Positions 1 to 5,974 of a stretch of 5,982 nucleotides of DNA are shown piece by piece. The DNA lies in NCBI GenBank assembly GCA_035540755.1, contig DATLGD010000153.1:1-5982 (forward strand), written 5' to 3'. Origin of the DNA: DATLGD01 sp035540755 (GTDB lineage: Bacteria > Actinomycetota > Actinomycetes > Mycobacteriales > SCTD01). The translations under genes were made by a program, and so were the position numbers. Each line of letters starts with the position of its first letter. Within the stretch, counting starts at the first letter, position 1. The notes under the pieces were generated by a model. That model was not told where the DNA came from and made no database searches. It saw nothing but the letters and a program-made list of their open reading frames with translations.

Positions 1-138
1 CCGCCGGACCCCCCGCCGACCCAGGCGCCCGTGCCGACCGGCAGCCCCACCGGCGGTGGCGGCTCCGGCGGCGGGGGGTCCGGCGGTGGTGGCTCCGGCG
101 GTGGCGGGTCGGGCGGCGGCTCCGACGGCGGCGGCTGA
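1..138 (+). CDS. C-terminal end of an upstream protein, probably a class A penicillin-binding protein (partial)
   Basis: This is the last 45 codons of a gene that begins before the window; the reading frame opens at base 1 and stops at TGA 136-138. The visible part has no catalytic domain. It is a proline/threonine-rich stretch (PPDPPPTQAPVPTGSPT) followed by four GGGGS units and GGGSDGGG, so it is a flexible, uncharged and probably disordered tail. The identification as a bifunctional transglycosylase/transpeptidase is inference. Such enzymes in actinobacteria often end in Pro/Gly-rich tails outside the membrane. The next gene is of the Rv0051 type, which follows ponA1 in Mycobacterium tuberculosis. 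Another secreted or membrane protein with a low-complexity tail is possible. The gap to the next gene is 46 bases, which fits co-transcription. Confidence 0.6.
   Translation, partial: PPDPPPTQAPVPTGSPTGGGGSGGGGSGGGGSGGGGSGGGSDGGG
52..123 (+). repeat. 15-bp tandem repeat encoding GGGGS units
   Basis: Four in-frame 15-base units (52-111) each encode Gly-Gly-Gly-Gly-Ser, followed by a shortened GGGS unit (112-123). The units differ at third positions: Gly codons alternate among GGC, GGT and GGG, and Ser is TCC or TCG. Selection therefore appears to act on the peptide, or the repeat is not a very recent expansion. The repeat lies wholly within the tail of the upstream gene. Confidence 0.9.
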
Positions 139-139
139 G

Positions 140-173
140 GCCGCACCCCGCCCGGCTGACCGGCCGGTGCGGC
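140..173 (+). promoter_or_regulatory. Intercistronic hairpin just after the upstream stop
   Basis: GCCGCACC (140-147) is perfectly complementary to GGTGCGGC (166-173), giving an 8-bp stem with an 18-base loop. The loop contains a small inner CCGG/CCGG stem (152-155 with 160-163). The hairpin begins one base after the upstream TGA and ends where the AGGA ribosome binding site begins. It has no T-tract, so a classical terminator is not shown. It could be a partial terminator, an RNA-processing or stability element, or a chance structure in GC-rich DNA. Confidence 0.35.
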
Positions 174-177
174 AGGA
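174..177 (+). promoter_or_regulatory. Ribosome binding site that decides the GT87 gene start
   Basis: AGGA lies 7 bases before the GTG at 185, ideal spacing. The in-frame GTG at 167 lies inside the hairpin stem and has no purine-rich site upstream. The GTG at 194 is too far from the AGGA. This supports 185 as the start. Confidence 0.55.
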
Positions 178-184
178 TCTCCCG

Positions 185-1792
185 GTGCGTCCGGTGCAGC
201 CTCCGTCCCTCGCCGAGCCGCCGGACCCCGTCGTCCGGCAGGCCGTCGAGGTGCTCGGCGGCCCGCCCGGCCGGCACGCCCGGCTCGGCGGCACCCGCTG
301 GACGCCGGTGCGCTGGCTGCTGGTGCTCACGCTGCTCACCAGCCTGGTCGGCTTCTGGCAGAAGTCGCCGTGCCGGTTCCACCCCTGGTCGGAGCAGTAC
401 CAGTACACCCGGGCCTGCTACACCGACGTCTACGCCCTGTGGTTCGCCGAGCGGCTGTCGGAGGGGGCGGTGCCGTACCGCGACCACCCCGTCGAGTACC
501 CGGTGGTCATCGGCGGCGTCATGGCGGTGGCCGCCGAGGGCGCGCGGCTGTTCCCCGCCGACGAGCGCCCGGCCCGCTTCTACGACCTCACGTGGGCGCT
601 GCTGACGGCGAGCGCGCTCGTCGTCGTCGTCACCACGGCCCGCCTGGCCGGCCGAAGACCGTGGGACGCCGCGCTGTTCGCGCTCGCCCCCGCGCTCGTG
701 CTGCACGGCACCACCAACTGGGACCTGGTGGCGATGGCGCTGGCCGGCCTCGGGCTGCTCCAGTGGTCGCGCCGGCGCCCCGCCGCCGCCGGGCTGCTGC
801 TCGGCCTCGCCACCGCGACCAAGCTCTACCCGGCGCTGTTCCTGCTCCCGATCGGGCTGCTCTGCCTGCGCGCCGGCCGGTTGCGCGCGTTCTGGCCGGT
901 CCTCGCCGGGGTCGTGCTCGTGCCGCTGCTCGTCACGCTCCCGGTGTACCTGACCAGCCCGGCCTTCGCGCCGGTCGGCGGCACCCAGGCGGAGGTGGCC
1001 GGCTCGCCCCTGGACCGGCTCGGGGACGAGGGCCTGTCGGCGCTGGCCCCGCACGTCACCGTGACCACCGCCGACGGCGCCGAGGTGGTCGGGGTGAACG
1101 CGGCCTACCGGTTCGTCGAGCTGAACAGCACCCGCCCGGCCGACTGGGACTCGCTCTGGTTCGCCGTGCAGACCGTCCGGGGGGTCACCCTCGACGGCTC
1201 CGTCCCGCCCGGTGAGCCGCCGCGACTGCTCAACGCCCTGGTCGCCGTCACCCTGCTGGTGAGTCTGGGCGCGATCGCCTGGCTGGCTCTGCGCGCGCCG
1301 GTGCGGCCACGGCTGCCGCAGCTGCTGTTCCTCGTCGTCGTCGCCTTCCTGGTCACCAACAAGGTGTGGAGCCCGCAGTTCTCGCTGTGGCTGGTGCCGC
1401 TGCTGGCCCTCGCCCGGCCCCGGTGGCGATCGTTCCTGCTCTGGCAGGCGACCGAGGCGGTGCTGCTGATCGCCCGCTTCCTGTTCTTCACCGGCAACGA
1501 CGCGCCCGGCACCGGCATCCGGGTCGAGCACTTCCTCGTCACGGTCCTGGTGCGCGACGCCGTGCTGCTCGGCGTCGCCGCGCTGGTCGTGCGCGACGTG
1601 CTGCGTCCCGAGCTCGACGTCGTGCGGCGGTCGGACGGGCCCGGCCTGACCGACGGCGCCGGGCCAGGAGGCACCGGGGCGGGCGCGGCGGACGGCGCGG
1701 TGGACGACCCGGCCGGCGGCGTGCTCGACGGCGCCCCCGACCGACGACGTCCCCCAGGCCCCCTTGCGTCCGCGTCCTGGCACACCGGGTGA
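185..1792 (+). CDS. GT87 (DUF2029) family polyprenol-phosphate-sugar glycosyltransferase, Rv0051-like membrane protein
   Basis: This predicted 535-residue multi-pass protein fits GT87 (PF09594), the family of mycobacterial PimE. These GT-C enzymes move a mannose or arabinose from a polyprenyl-phosphate donor to an acceptor outside the membrane. A first membrane helix follows a short cytoplasmic N-terminus (about residues 40-58). The next loop has the acidic motifs YTDVY (Asp81) and RDHPVEYP (Asp100, Glu104); PimE depends on an aspartate in its first outer loop. Further GT87-like marks are NWD (178-180), ATKLYP (Lys213-Pro216) and NKVWSPQF (392-399). Many hydrophobic helices follow one another up to about residue 478. 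The last 50 or so residues are Gly/Ala/Asp-rich and low in complexity. The frame is open upstream to 56, but that part overlaps the previous gene; GTG 185 has the best ribosome binding site. The length is close to Rv0051 (about 560 residues). The family assignment is solid; the sugar and acceptor are unknown. Confidence 0.82.
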   Translation: MRPVQPPSLAEPPDPVVRQAVEVLGGPPGRHARLGGTRWTPVRWLLVLTLLTSLVGFWQKSPCRFHPWSEQYQYTRACYTDVYALWFAERLSEGAVPYRDHPVEYPVVIGGVMAVAAEGARLFPADERPARFYDLTWALLTASALVVVVTTARLAGRRPWDAALFALAPALVLHGTTNWDLVAMALAGLGLLQWSRRRPAAAGLLLGLATATKLYPALFLLPIGLLCLRAGRLRAFWPVLAGVVLVPLLVTLPVYLTSPAFAPVGGTQAEVAGSPLDRLGDEGLSALAPHVTVTTADGAEVVGVNAAYRFVELNSTRPADWDSLWFAVQTVRGVTLDGSVPPGEPPRLLNALVAVTLLVSLGAIAWLALRAPVRPRLPQLLFLVVVAFLVTNKVWSPQFSLWLVPLLALARPRWRSFLLWQATEAVLLIARFLFFTGNDAPGTGIRVEHFLVTVLVRDAVLLGVAALVVRDVLRPELDVVRRSDGPGLTDGAGPGGTGAGAADGAVDDPAGGVLDGAPDRRRPPGPLASASWHTG

Positions 1793-1803
1793 GACCGCGC
1801 GTG
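1787..1803 (+). promoter_or_regulatory. GTGA stop/start overlap coupling the two glycosyltransferase genes
   Basis: The bases GTGA at 1789-1792 combine a GTG start with the TGA stop (1790-1792) of the preceding gene. This suggests translational coupling. The same bases form GGTGA (1788-1792), a fair match to the anti-Shine-Dalgarno partner, 8 bases before a second in-frame GTG at 1801. Either start gives nearly the same protein. Confidence 0.6.
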
Positions 1804-2898
1804 CGGACGTCGGACCGCGCCGCGCTCGAGATCTGGCTGTGGTCGCGGCTCGCCGTCTTCCTCCTCGCCGCGGTCGGCGTCCTGGCGCTGGCGGGCAACG
1901 CCGCGCGGGCGCCCGGTCCGGTGCAGGCGTGGGCCCGCTGGGACGCCGACCTCCTGCGCAAGATCGCCGAGCACGGCTACGACGGTCGGCCCGAGCACTA
2001 CGCCGACGTCGGGGTGGAGGCCTTCTTCCCGGGCTTCCCGCTCCTGCTGCGCCTGGTGCACCTCGTCGTCCCGTCGTGGACCGCGGCCGGCCTGCTGATC
2101 TCCCTGGTCGCCGGCGCGGTCGCCTGCGTCGCGCTCGCCCGGCTGGCCGCGGCCGACGGCGTCGACGGCCCGCGGGCTGTGCTCTACCTGGTGGCGTCGC
2201 CGTCGGCGGTGTTCCTCGCCGCCGGCTACACCGAGGCGCTGTTCCTCGCCCTCGCCCTCCCGGCCTGGCTCGCCGCGCGCGACGGGCGCTGGGCCGCGGC
2301 GGGCCTGCTCGTGGCGGCGGCCTGCACGGTGCGGGTGAACGGCGTCTTCCTCGCCGTCGCGGTCGGAGTGCACTACCTCGTGCTCTCGCGCGGCCGGCTG
2401 CGTCCCGACGCGCTGTGGCTGCTGGCTCCGCTGGCCGCCGTCGCCGCCTACGCCGGCTACCTGCGCTGGCTCACCGGCGACTGGCTGCGCTGGTTCGCCG
2501 CGCAGGAGCAGGGCTGGGACCGCCGCCTCACCGCCCCGTGGGACGCGCTCACCGCCACCGTCGGCATGGCGACGCCGGGCAGCGGCGCGGGGGCGTTCGT
2601 GCACGTCGCGCGGCTGGAGATCGCCGCCGTCGCGGTCGGGCTGCTGCTCACCGGGGTGCTGCTCCGGCGCCGCCGCTGGGCCGAGGCGGTCTACGTGGGT
2701 CTGTCGGTCGGCGCGCTCGCGACGTCCACCTTCTACCTGTCGGTCGCCCGCTCGACGCTGCTGTGGTTCCCGCTGTGGGTGGCGCTGGCGGCGCTCGCCG
2801 CCCGCTGGCGCTGGGTGCACCCGGCCTACCTGGCCGTCGCGGTGCCGCTGATGGTGCTGGGCGTGCTGCTGTTCACCACCGGCCGCTGGGCCGGCTGA
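1789..2898 (+). CDS. PIG-V/Gpi18-like mannosyltransferase family membrane protein
   Basis: This 369-residue multi-pass protein has the signature of the PIG-V family (PF04188; COG5542, related to yeast Gpi18). Its eukaryotic members add the second mannose to GPI anchors using dolichol-phosphate-mannose. After a first helix (about 14-34) comes RWDADLLRKIAEHGYDG starting at Arg50, with the family's RWD (50-52). FFPGFPLLLRL starts at 79, and SPSAVFLAAGYTEALF (137-152) carries the diagnostic Tyr-Thr-Glu (147-149). RVNG (182-185) matches the R-x-N-G element. Several further helices run to the C-terminus. Bacterial relatives have no GPI; they are thought to use polyprenyl-phosphate sugars for envelope glycans or proteins, but the substrate here is unknown. 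GTG 1789 was chosen for its GTGA overlap; GTG 1801 would shorten the protein by 4 residues. It is almost certainly in one operon with the GT87 gene. Confidence 0.83.
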   Translation: MRPRVRTSDRAALEIWLWSRLAVFLLAAVGVLALAGNAARAPGPVQAWARWDADLLRKIAEHGYDGRPEHYADVGVEAFFPGFPLLLRLVHLVVPSWTAAGLLISLVAGAVACVALARLAAADGVDGPRAVLYLVASPSAVFLAAGYTEALFLALALPAWLAARDGRWAAAGLLVAAACTVRVNGVFLAVAVGVHYLVLSRGRLRPDALWLLAPLAAVAAYAGYLRWLTGDWLRWFAAQEQGWDRRLTAPWDALTATVGMATPGSGAGAFVHVARLEIAAVAVGLLLTGVLLRRRRWAEAVYVGLSVGALATSTFYLSVARSTLLWFPLWVALAALAARWRWVHPAYLAVAVPLMVLGVLLFTTGRWAG

Positions 2899-2943
2899 CG
2901 CTCTCCCGCCCCCGAATCCGTCAGGAGCCCTCCCGACGGCTCC
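2895..2943 (+). terminator. Two adjacent short hairpins at the end of the glycosyltransferase operon
   Basis: CTGACG (2895-2900, overlapping the TGA stop) pairs with CGTCAG (2919-2924) across an 18-base loop. GGAGCC (2924-2929) pairs with GGCTCC (2938-2943) across 8 bases. The two stems meet at base 2924. Their position after the stop fits transcription termination, but there is no T-run and the stems are only 6 bp. In such GC-rich DNA they could also be chance. Confidence 0.3.
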
Positions 2944-2958
2944 CACCCGCGCTGAAAC

Positions 2959-3022
2959 CGCCGGCGGCCCTCCGGCGACGCGACGCGCCTGGGGTGCGAC
3001 GATTCCGGCGCTGCCCGCGCCG
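2959..3022 (+). repeat. Two further short inverted repeats in the gap before the acylase gene
   Basis: CGCCGG (2959-2964) pairs with CCGGCG (2972-2977) across a 7-base loop. CGGCGC (3006-3011) pairs with GCGCCG (3017-3022) across a 5-base loop. They sit in the leader or promoter region of the acylase gene. I could not recognise a convincing -35/-10 pair in 2899-3045, and I see no small gene there. A role in folding of the leader RNA is possible but not shown. Confidence 0.3.
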
Positions 3023-3045
3023 TCGCTCGACGGGCCCCGCCGCGG

Positions 3046-3057
3046 CGGACATGTCCG
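3046..3057 (+). promoter_or_regulatory. 12-bp perfect palindrome CGGACATGTCCG, possible operator
   Basis: CGGACATGTCCG is fully self-complementary. It lies 11 to 22 bases before the acylase ATG, and its last G is the first base of the GGAG ribosome binding site. A dimeric repressor bound here could block transcription close to the start codon, or the RNA could pair with a second copy. No known regulator can be named from this sequence. Confidence 0.35.
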
Positions 3058-3060
3058 GAG
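3057..3060 (+). promoter_or_regulatory. Ribosome binding site of the acylase gene
   Basis: GGAG stands 7 bases before the ATG at 3068. This clearly favours that start over the out-of-frame ATG at 3051, which has no such site. Confidence 0.75.
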
Positions 3061-3067
3061 TTCCACC

Positions 3068-3133
3068 ATGCGCCGTCCCGCTGCCCTGCTGGTCCTGCTG
3101 CTGCTGCCCGCGCTGGCGCTGCCGGCTGTCGCG
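3068..3133 (+). other. Sec signal peptide of the acylase
   Basis: Residues 1-22 show Arg-Arg at 2-3, a leucine-rich core (about 7-18) and an Ala-Val-Ala cleavage box before Gln23. The twin Arg is not followed by a Tat-type F-L-K pattern, so ordinary Sec export is likelier. There is no lipobox cysteine. Confidence 0.85.
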
Positions 3134-5974
3134 CAGGACGCGCCCCCGCCCGACGCCGGCGGCGCCGTGCTCAACATCCTGCCGCCGGGCTCGCGCGGCA
3201 ACGTCACGGTGCCGCAGGCCCTGCAGGTCGGGCCGAGCCGGACCGCCGACGGCGAGGCCCCGCCGAACTTCGCCGACCAGCTCGAGCAGTACGACGCGAT
3301 CAACACCGTCGACCCGGCGTCGCTGACCGAGGCCGACCTGCCGGACTTCTTCAAGGACGCCGGCATCGACCTGCCGGCCGACCAGGCCGTCTCGACCCTG
3401 CAGCCGCGCCCCGGCGTCACCATCCGCCGCGATGCGGCCGGTGTCCCGTTCGTCACCGGCCAGACCGCCGAGGACGTCGCCTACGGGGCCGGGTACGCCG
3501 GCACGCAGGACCGGATGTTCCTCACCGACCTGCTCCGCCACGTCGGCGCCGCGCGGACCGCGGAGTTCCTCGGCGGGTCCGCGGGCAACATCGCGATGGA
3601 CCGCGACCAGCTGCGCTCGGCCGCCTACACCCGGGAGGAGGCCGAGGCCCAGCTCGAGTCGGTCCTCGCCCGCTACCCGGACGAGGGGGCGGACCTGCTG
3701 CGCCGGCTGGACGCATTCGTCGCCGGCATCAACGACGCGCAGCGGGCGCTGTGCCCGGCCGCCGGCGGCGTGCCACTCGGGGAGGTCTTCGGGGGCGAGC
3801 TGGTGCTCGGCGCCGGGTTCGGCCCCGACTGCCCGGTCGAGTACGCCGTCCTGCAGACGCCGCCGACCGACTTCGACCGGGCCGACGTCGTCTACATCGC
3901 CTCGCTGGTCGGCGGCATCTTCGGCAAGGGCGGCGGCAGCGAGGCGGCCAACGCCCGCTGGTTCCAGCAGCTGTCCCGGCAGTACGGCGACGCCGGGGCG
4001 CGCGCGGTGTTCGAGGACCTGCGCCTGCGCAACGACCCGGAGGCCCCGACGACGGCGTCTCGGCCGTTCCCGTACGAGGGCCAGCCGATCGACCCGGCCG
4101 CGCCCGGCGCCGCGCTGCCCGACCTCGACGGCCCGACCGCTCCGAGCACCGGCTCCGACGCGGGCGGCTCGACCCTGCCTATCCCGCTCCCCGGGCCGCT
4201 GGCGGGCTCGCCGGTCCGGGCCGGCGTCGTCGACGGCCCGCTCGGACCGATCGACCTGGGCCTGGGCGCCGGCGGGTCGATGAGCAACGCGCTGCTCGTC
4301 GGCGCCGACCGCACGGCGACCGGCTCCCCGCTGGTCGTCTTCGGCCCGCAGACCGGCTACTTCACCCCGCAGCTGCTGACCGAGATCTCCCTGCGCGGCC
4401 CCGGCATCGCGGCGCGTGGCGTCTCGTTCGCCGGCACCCAGCTGATCGTGGAGCTCGGGCACGGCGTCGACTACGCCTGGTCGGCGACGTCGGCCTCGAG
4501 CGACAACGTCGACACCGTCGTCGAGCGGCTGTGCTCGCTGGACGGCGGCGAGGTGACGCTCGAGTCCGACGGGTACCTGGTGGACACCACGTGCACCCCG
4601 TTCGACAGCTACGTGCACACCCAGACGGTGGTCCCGACCGCGGCCGGCCAGGGCCCGCCGGCGCGGCTGCGGATGCGGGTGGAGCGCACCCGGCACGGGA
4701 TCGTGCAGGAGCGCGCCACCGTCGGCGGGACGCCGGTCGCGGTCGTGCTGCAGCGCTCGACCTACGGCCGCGAGCTCGACAGCGCCGTCGGGTTCGCGCG
4801 GATCAACGACCCGGAGTTCACCCGCGACGCGGCGTCGTTCGCGGCGGCGTTCGCCGCCGTCGACTACACGTTCAACTGGTTCTACGCCGACGACCGCGAC
4901 ATCGCCTACTTCGGCTCGGGGCTGCTGCCGCTGCGCGCGCCGGGCCACAACCCCGACCTGCCCCGCTGGGGCGACACCCGGTTCGACTGGCAGGGCACGC
5001 TGCCCGACGACGAGCACGCCCAGGACCTGAACCCGGCGCAGGGGTTCCTCTCGTCGTGGAACAACAAGCAGGCGCCGGCCTTCTCGGCGGCCGACGGCAC
5101 GTGGGGATACGGGCCGGTGTACCGCTCGCTGCTGCTCGATGCCCGCCTCCGCGACCTGATGGCGGCCGGACCGGTCGAGCGGGCCGCGCTCGTCGGCGCG
5201 GTGCAGGACGCCGCCGTCGCCGACCTGCGGGCCGAGGTGCTGCTCCCGCTGCTGCTCGAGGTGGTCGGGGACGACGCCTCCCTCGCGCCGGCCCTCGAGG
5301 TGCTGCGCGCCTGGGCCGCCGACCCGCGCCGGGAGGACCGCGACCGCGACGGCGCCTACACCCACGCCGCCGCGATCGCCGTGTTCGACCAGTGGTGGGA
5401 GCCGGACGACCCGGCCCTGTCGGTGGCGCGCACGGTGCTGCGCGAGGAGCTCGGCGACCTGGTGGACGAGCTGCCCAAGAAGCTGGACGACCATCCCCGG
5501 CTCGGCCTGGGCTCGGCCTGGAACAACGTGGCCTGGTACGGCTACCTGTCCAAGGAGCTGCGCACGGTGCTCGGCCGGCCGGTGACCGGCCCGTTCTCGC
5601 GCTCCTACTGCGGCGACCTCGCGACCTGCCGGGAGGCGCTGCGCGCGTCGCTCACCGGCGCGCTGGAGCGGGAGCTGGCCGAGCAGGGCGTCTCGGAGGT
5701 GTCCGCGCTGACCTACGACAAGGGCGAGGACGCCATCCGGCCGGTGACCGCCGGCCTGGTCGGCACCCGGACGATCGACTGGCAGAACCGGCCGACCTTC
5801 CAGCAGGTGGTGTCGTTCACGACCTCCCGGCGCGGCGCCGTCGCCGCGCCCGCGGCGCCGCTGCGTCCCGCCGCGGCCCGGCTCCCCGCGACCGGTGGCG
5901 TCCCGACCGGGGCGCTCGCCGGCGTCGTGCTGCTCGCCGTGGCTCTGGGGCTGGCCCGCCGCCCCCGGGCCTGA
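3068..5974 (+). CDS. Penicillin acylase family protein (Ntn hydrolase), secreted, with LPATG cell-wall sorting signal
   Basis: This 968-residue precursor is a penicillin amidase family (PF01804) enzyme, which hydrolyses amide bonds of beta-lactams, acyl-homoserine lactones or lipopeptides. A Sec signal peptide (1-22, AVA before Q23) precedes an unusual extension of about 94 residues. The alpha-chain core follows, with VTIRRDAAGVPFV (117-129) and GAGYAGTQDRMF (140-151). A Pro/Gly-rich spacer (about 332-405) leads to the autocleavage site GGSM|SNALLVG, so Ser406 should become the beta-chain N-terminal nucleophile. Recalled E. coli PGA aligns without gaps over the first 23 beta residues, making Gln428 equal to Gln-B23. 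Asn665 in SWNNK matches the oxyanion Asn-B241, and Arg686 roughly Arg-B263. Calcium-site ligands Asp479, Val481, Asp482, Pro629 and Asp676 are also matched. Six cysteines form three local pairs. The C-terminus has LPATG (939-943), a hydrophobic helix and RRPRA. The fold is certain; the substrate is not, as Phe-B24 is Thr429. Confidence 0.93.
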   Translation: MRRPAALLVLLLLPALALPAVAQDAPPPDAGGAVLNILPPGSRGNVTVPQALQVGPSRTADGEAPPNFADQLEQYDAINTVDPASLTEADLPDFFKDAGIDLPADQAVSTLQPRPGVTIRRDAAGVPFVTGQTAEDVAYGAGYAGTQDRMFLTDLLRHVGAARTAEFLGGSAGNIAMDRDQLRSAAYTREEAEAQLESVLARYPDEGADLLRRLDAFVAGINDAQRALCPAAGGVPLGEVFGGELVLGAGFGPDCPVEYAVLQTPPTDFDRADVVYIASLVGGIFGKGGGSEAANARWFQQLSRQYGDAGARAVFEDLRLRNDPEAPTTASRPFPYEGQPIDPAAPGAALPDLDGPTAPSTGSDAGGSTLPIPLPGPLAGSPVRAGVVDGPLGPIDLGLGAGGSMSNALLVGADRTATGSPLVVFGPQTGYFTPQLLTEISLRGPGIAARGVSFAGTQLIVELGHGVDYAWSATSASSDNVDTVVERLCSLDGGEVTLESDGYLVDTTCTPFDSYVHTQTVVPTAAGQGPPARLRMRVERTRHGIVQERATVGGTPVAVVLQRSTYGRELDSAVGFARINDPEFTRDAASFAAAFAAVDYTFNWFYADDRDIAYFGSGLLPLRAPGHNPDLPRWGDTRFDWQGTLPDDEHAQDLNPAQGFLSSWNNKQAPAFSAADGTWGYGPVYRSLLLDARLRDLMAAGPVERAALVGAVQDAAVADLRAEVLLPLLLEVVGDDASLAPALEVLRAWAADPRREDRDRDGAYTHAAAIAVFDQWWEPDDPALSVARTVLREELGDLVDELPKKLDDHPRLGLGSAWNNVAWYGYLSKELRTVLGRPVTGPFSRSYCGDLATCREALRASLTGALERELAEQGVSEVSALTYDKGEDAIRPVTAGLVGTRTIDWQNRPTFQQVVSFTTSRRGAVAAPAAPLRPAAARLPATGGVPTGALAGVVLLAVALGLARRPRA
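4061..4282 (+). other. Spacer (linker) peptide of the acylase precursor
   Basis: Residues about 332-405 lie between the alpha-chain core and the nucleophile Ser406. They are rich in Pro, Gly, Ala and Asp with little predicted structure, as expected for the removable linker of the family. The exact alpha-chain C-terminus cannot be seen from sequence. Confidence 0.6.
5882..5971 (+). other. LPXTG cell-wall sorting signal of the acylase
   Basis: The last 30 residues have all three parts of a sortase signal: LPATG (939-943), a hydrophobic segment of about 19 residues (945-963) and a basic tail RRPRA (964-968). Sortase would cut between Thr942 and Gly943 and join the beta chain to the wall. An Ala/Pro-rich stretch just before it (about 919-938) is a typical wall-spanning stalk. 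No sortase gene is in the window. Confidence 0.82.

Noticed and set aside
56..184. Upstream extension of the GT87 frame to GTG 56
   Set aside because: The extension reads the GGGGS repeat in a second frame and overlaps the upstream gene by 83 bases. GTG 185 has AGGA at good spacing.
3057..3066. ECF-sigma-like GGAAC element (on the reverse strand, GTTCC)
   Set aside because: It is on the wrong strand, inside the ribosome binding region, and has no partner -10 element.
3068..3133. Tat signal peptide on the acylase because of Arg-Arg at residues 2-3
   Set aside because: The residues after the pair are Pro-Ala-Ala-Leu, not the usual Tat pattern, and the core is strongly leucine-rich as for Sec.
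1764..3326. Sense open frame of 520 codons in another frame, including a Cys-rich stretch from ATG 3051
   Set aside because: It is Arg/Pro/Ala-rich, spans a gene end, a gap and a gene start, and has no motif. ATG 3051 has no ribosome binding site, whereas ATG 3068 does.
1105..3456. Antisense open frame of 783 codons crossing two genes and the gap
   Set aside because: It is rich in Arg, Gly and Ala with no domain, and lies opposite the well-supported GT87, PIG-V-like and acylase genes. GC-rich DNA lacks stop codons by composition.
2921..5494. Antisense open frame of 857 codons opposite the acylase
   Set aside because: Its composition is biased to Arg, Gly, Val and Ala with His/Gln runs typical of reversed GC-rich codons, and the sense strand has clear catalytic motifs.
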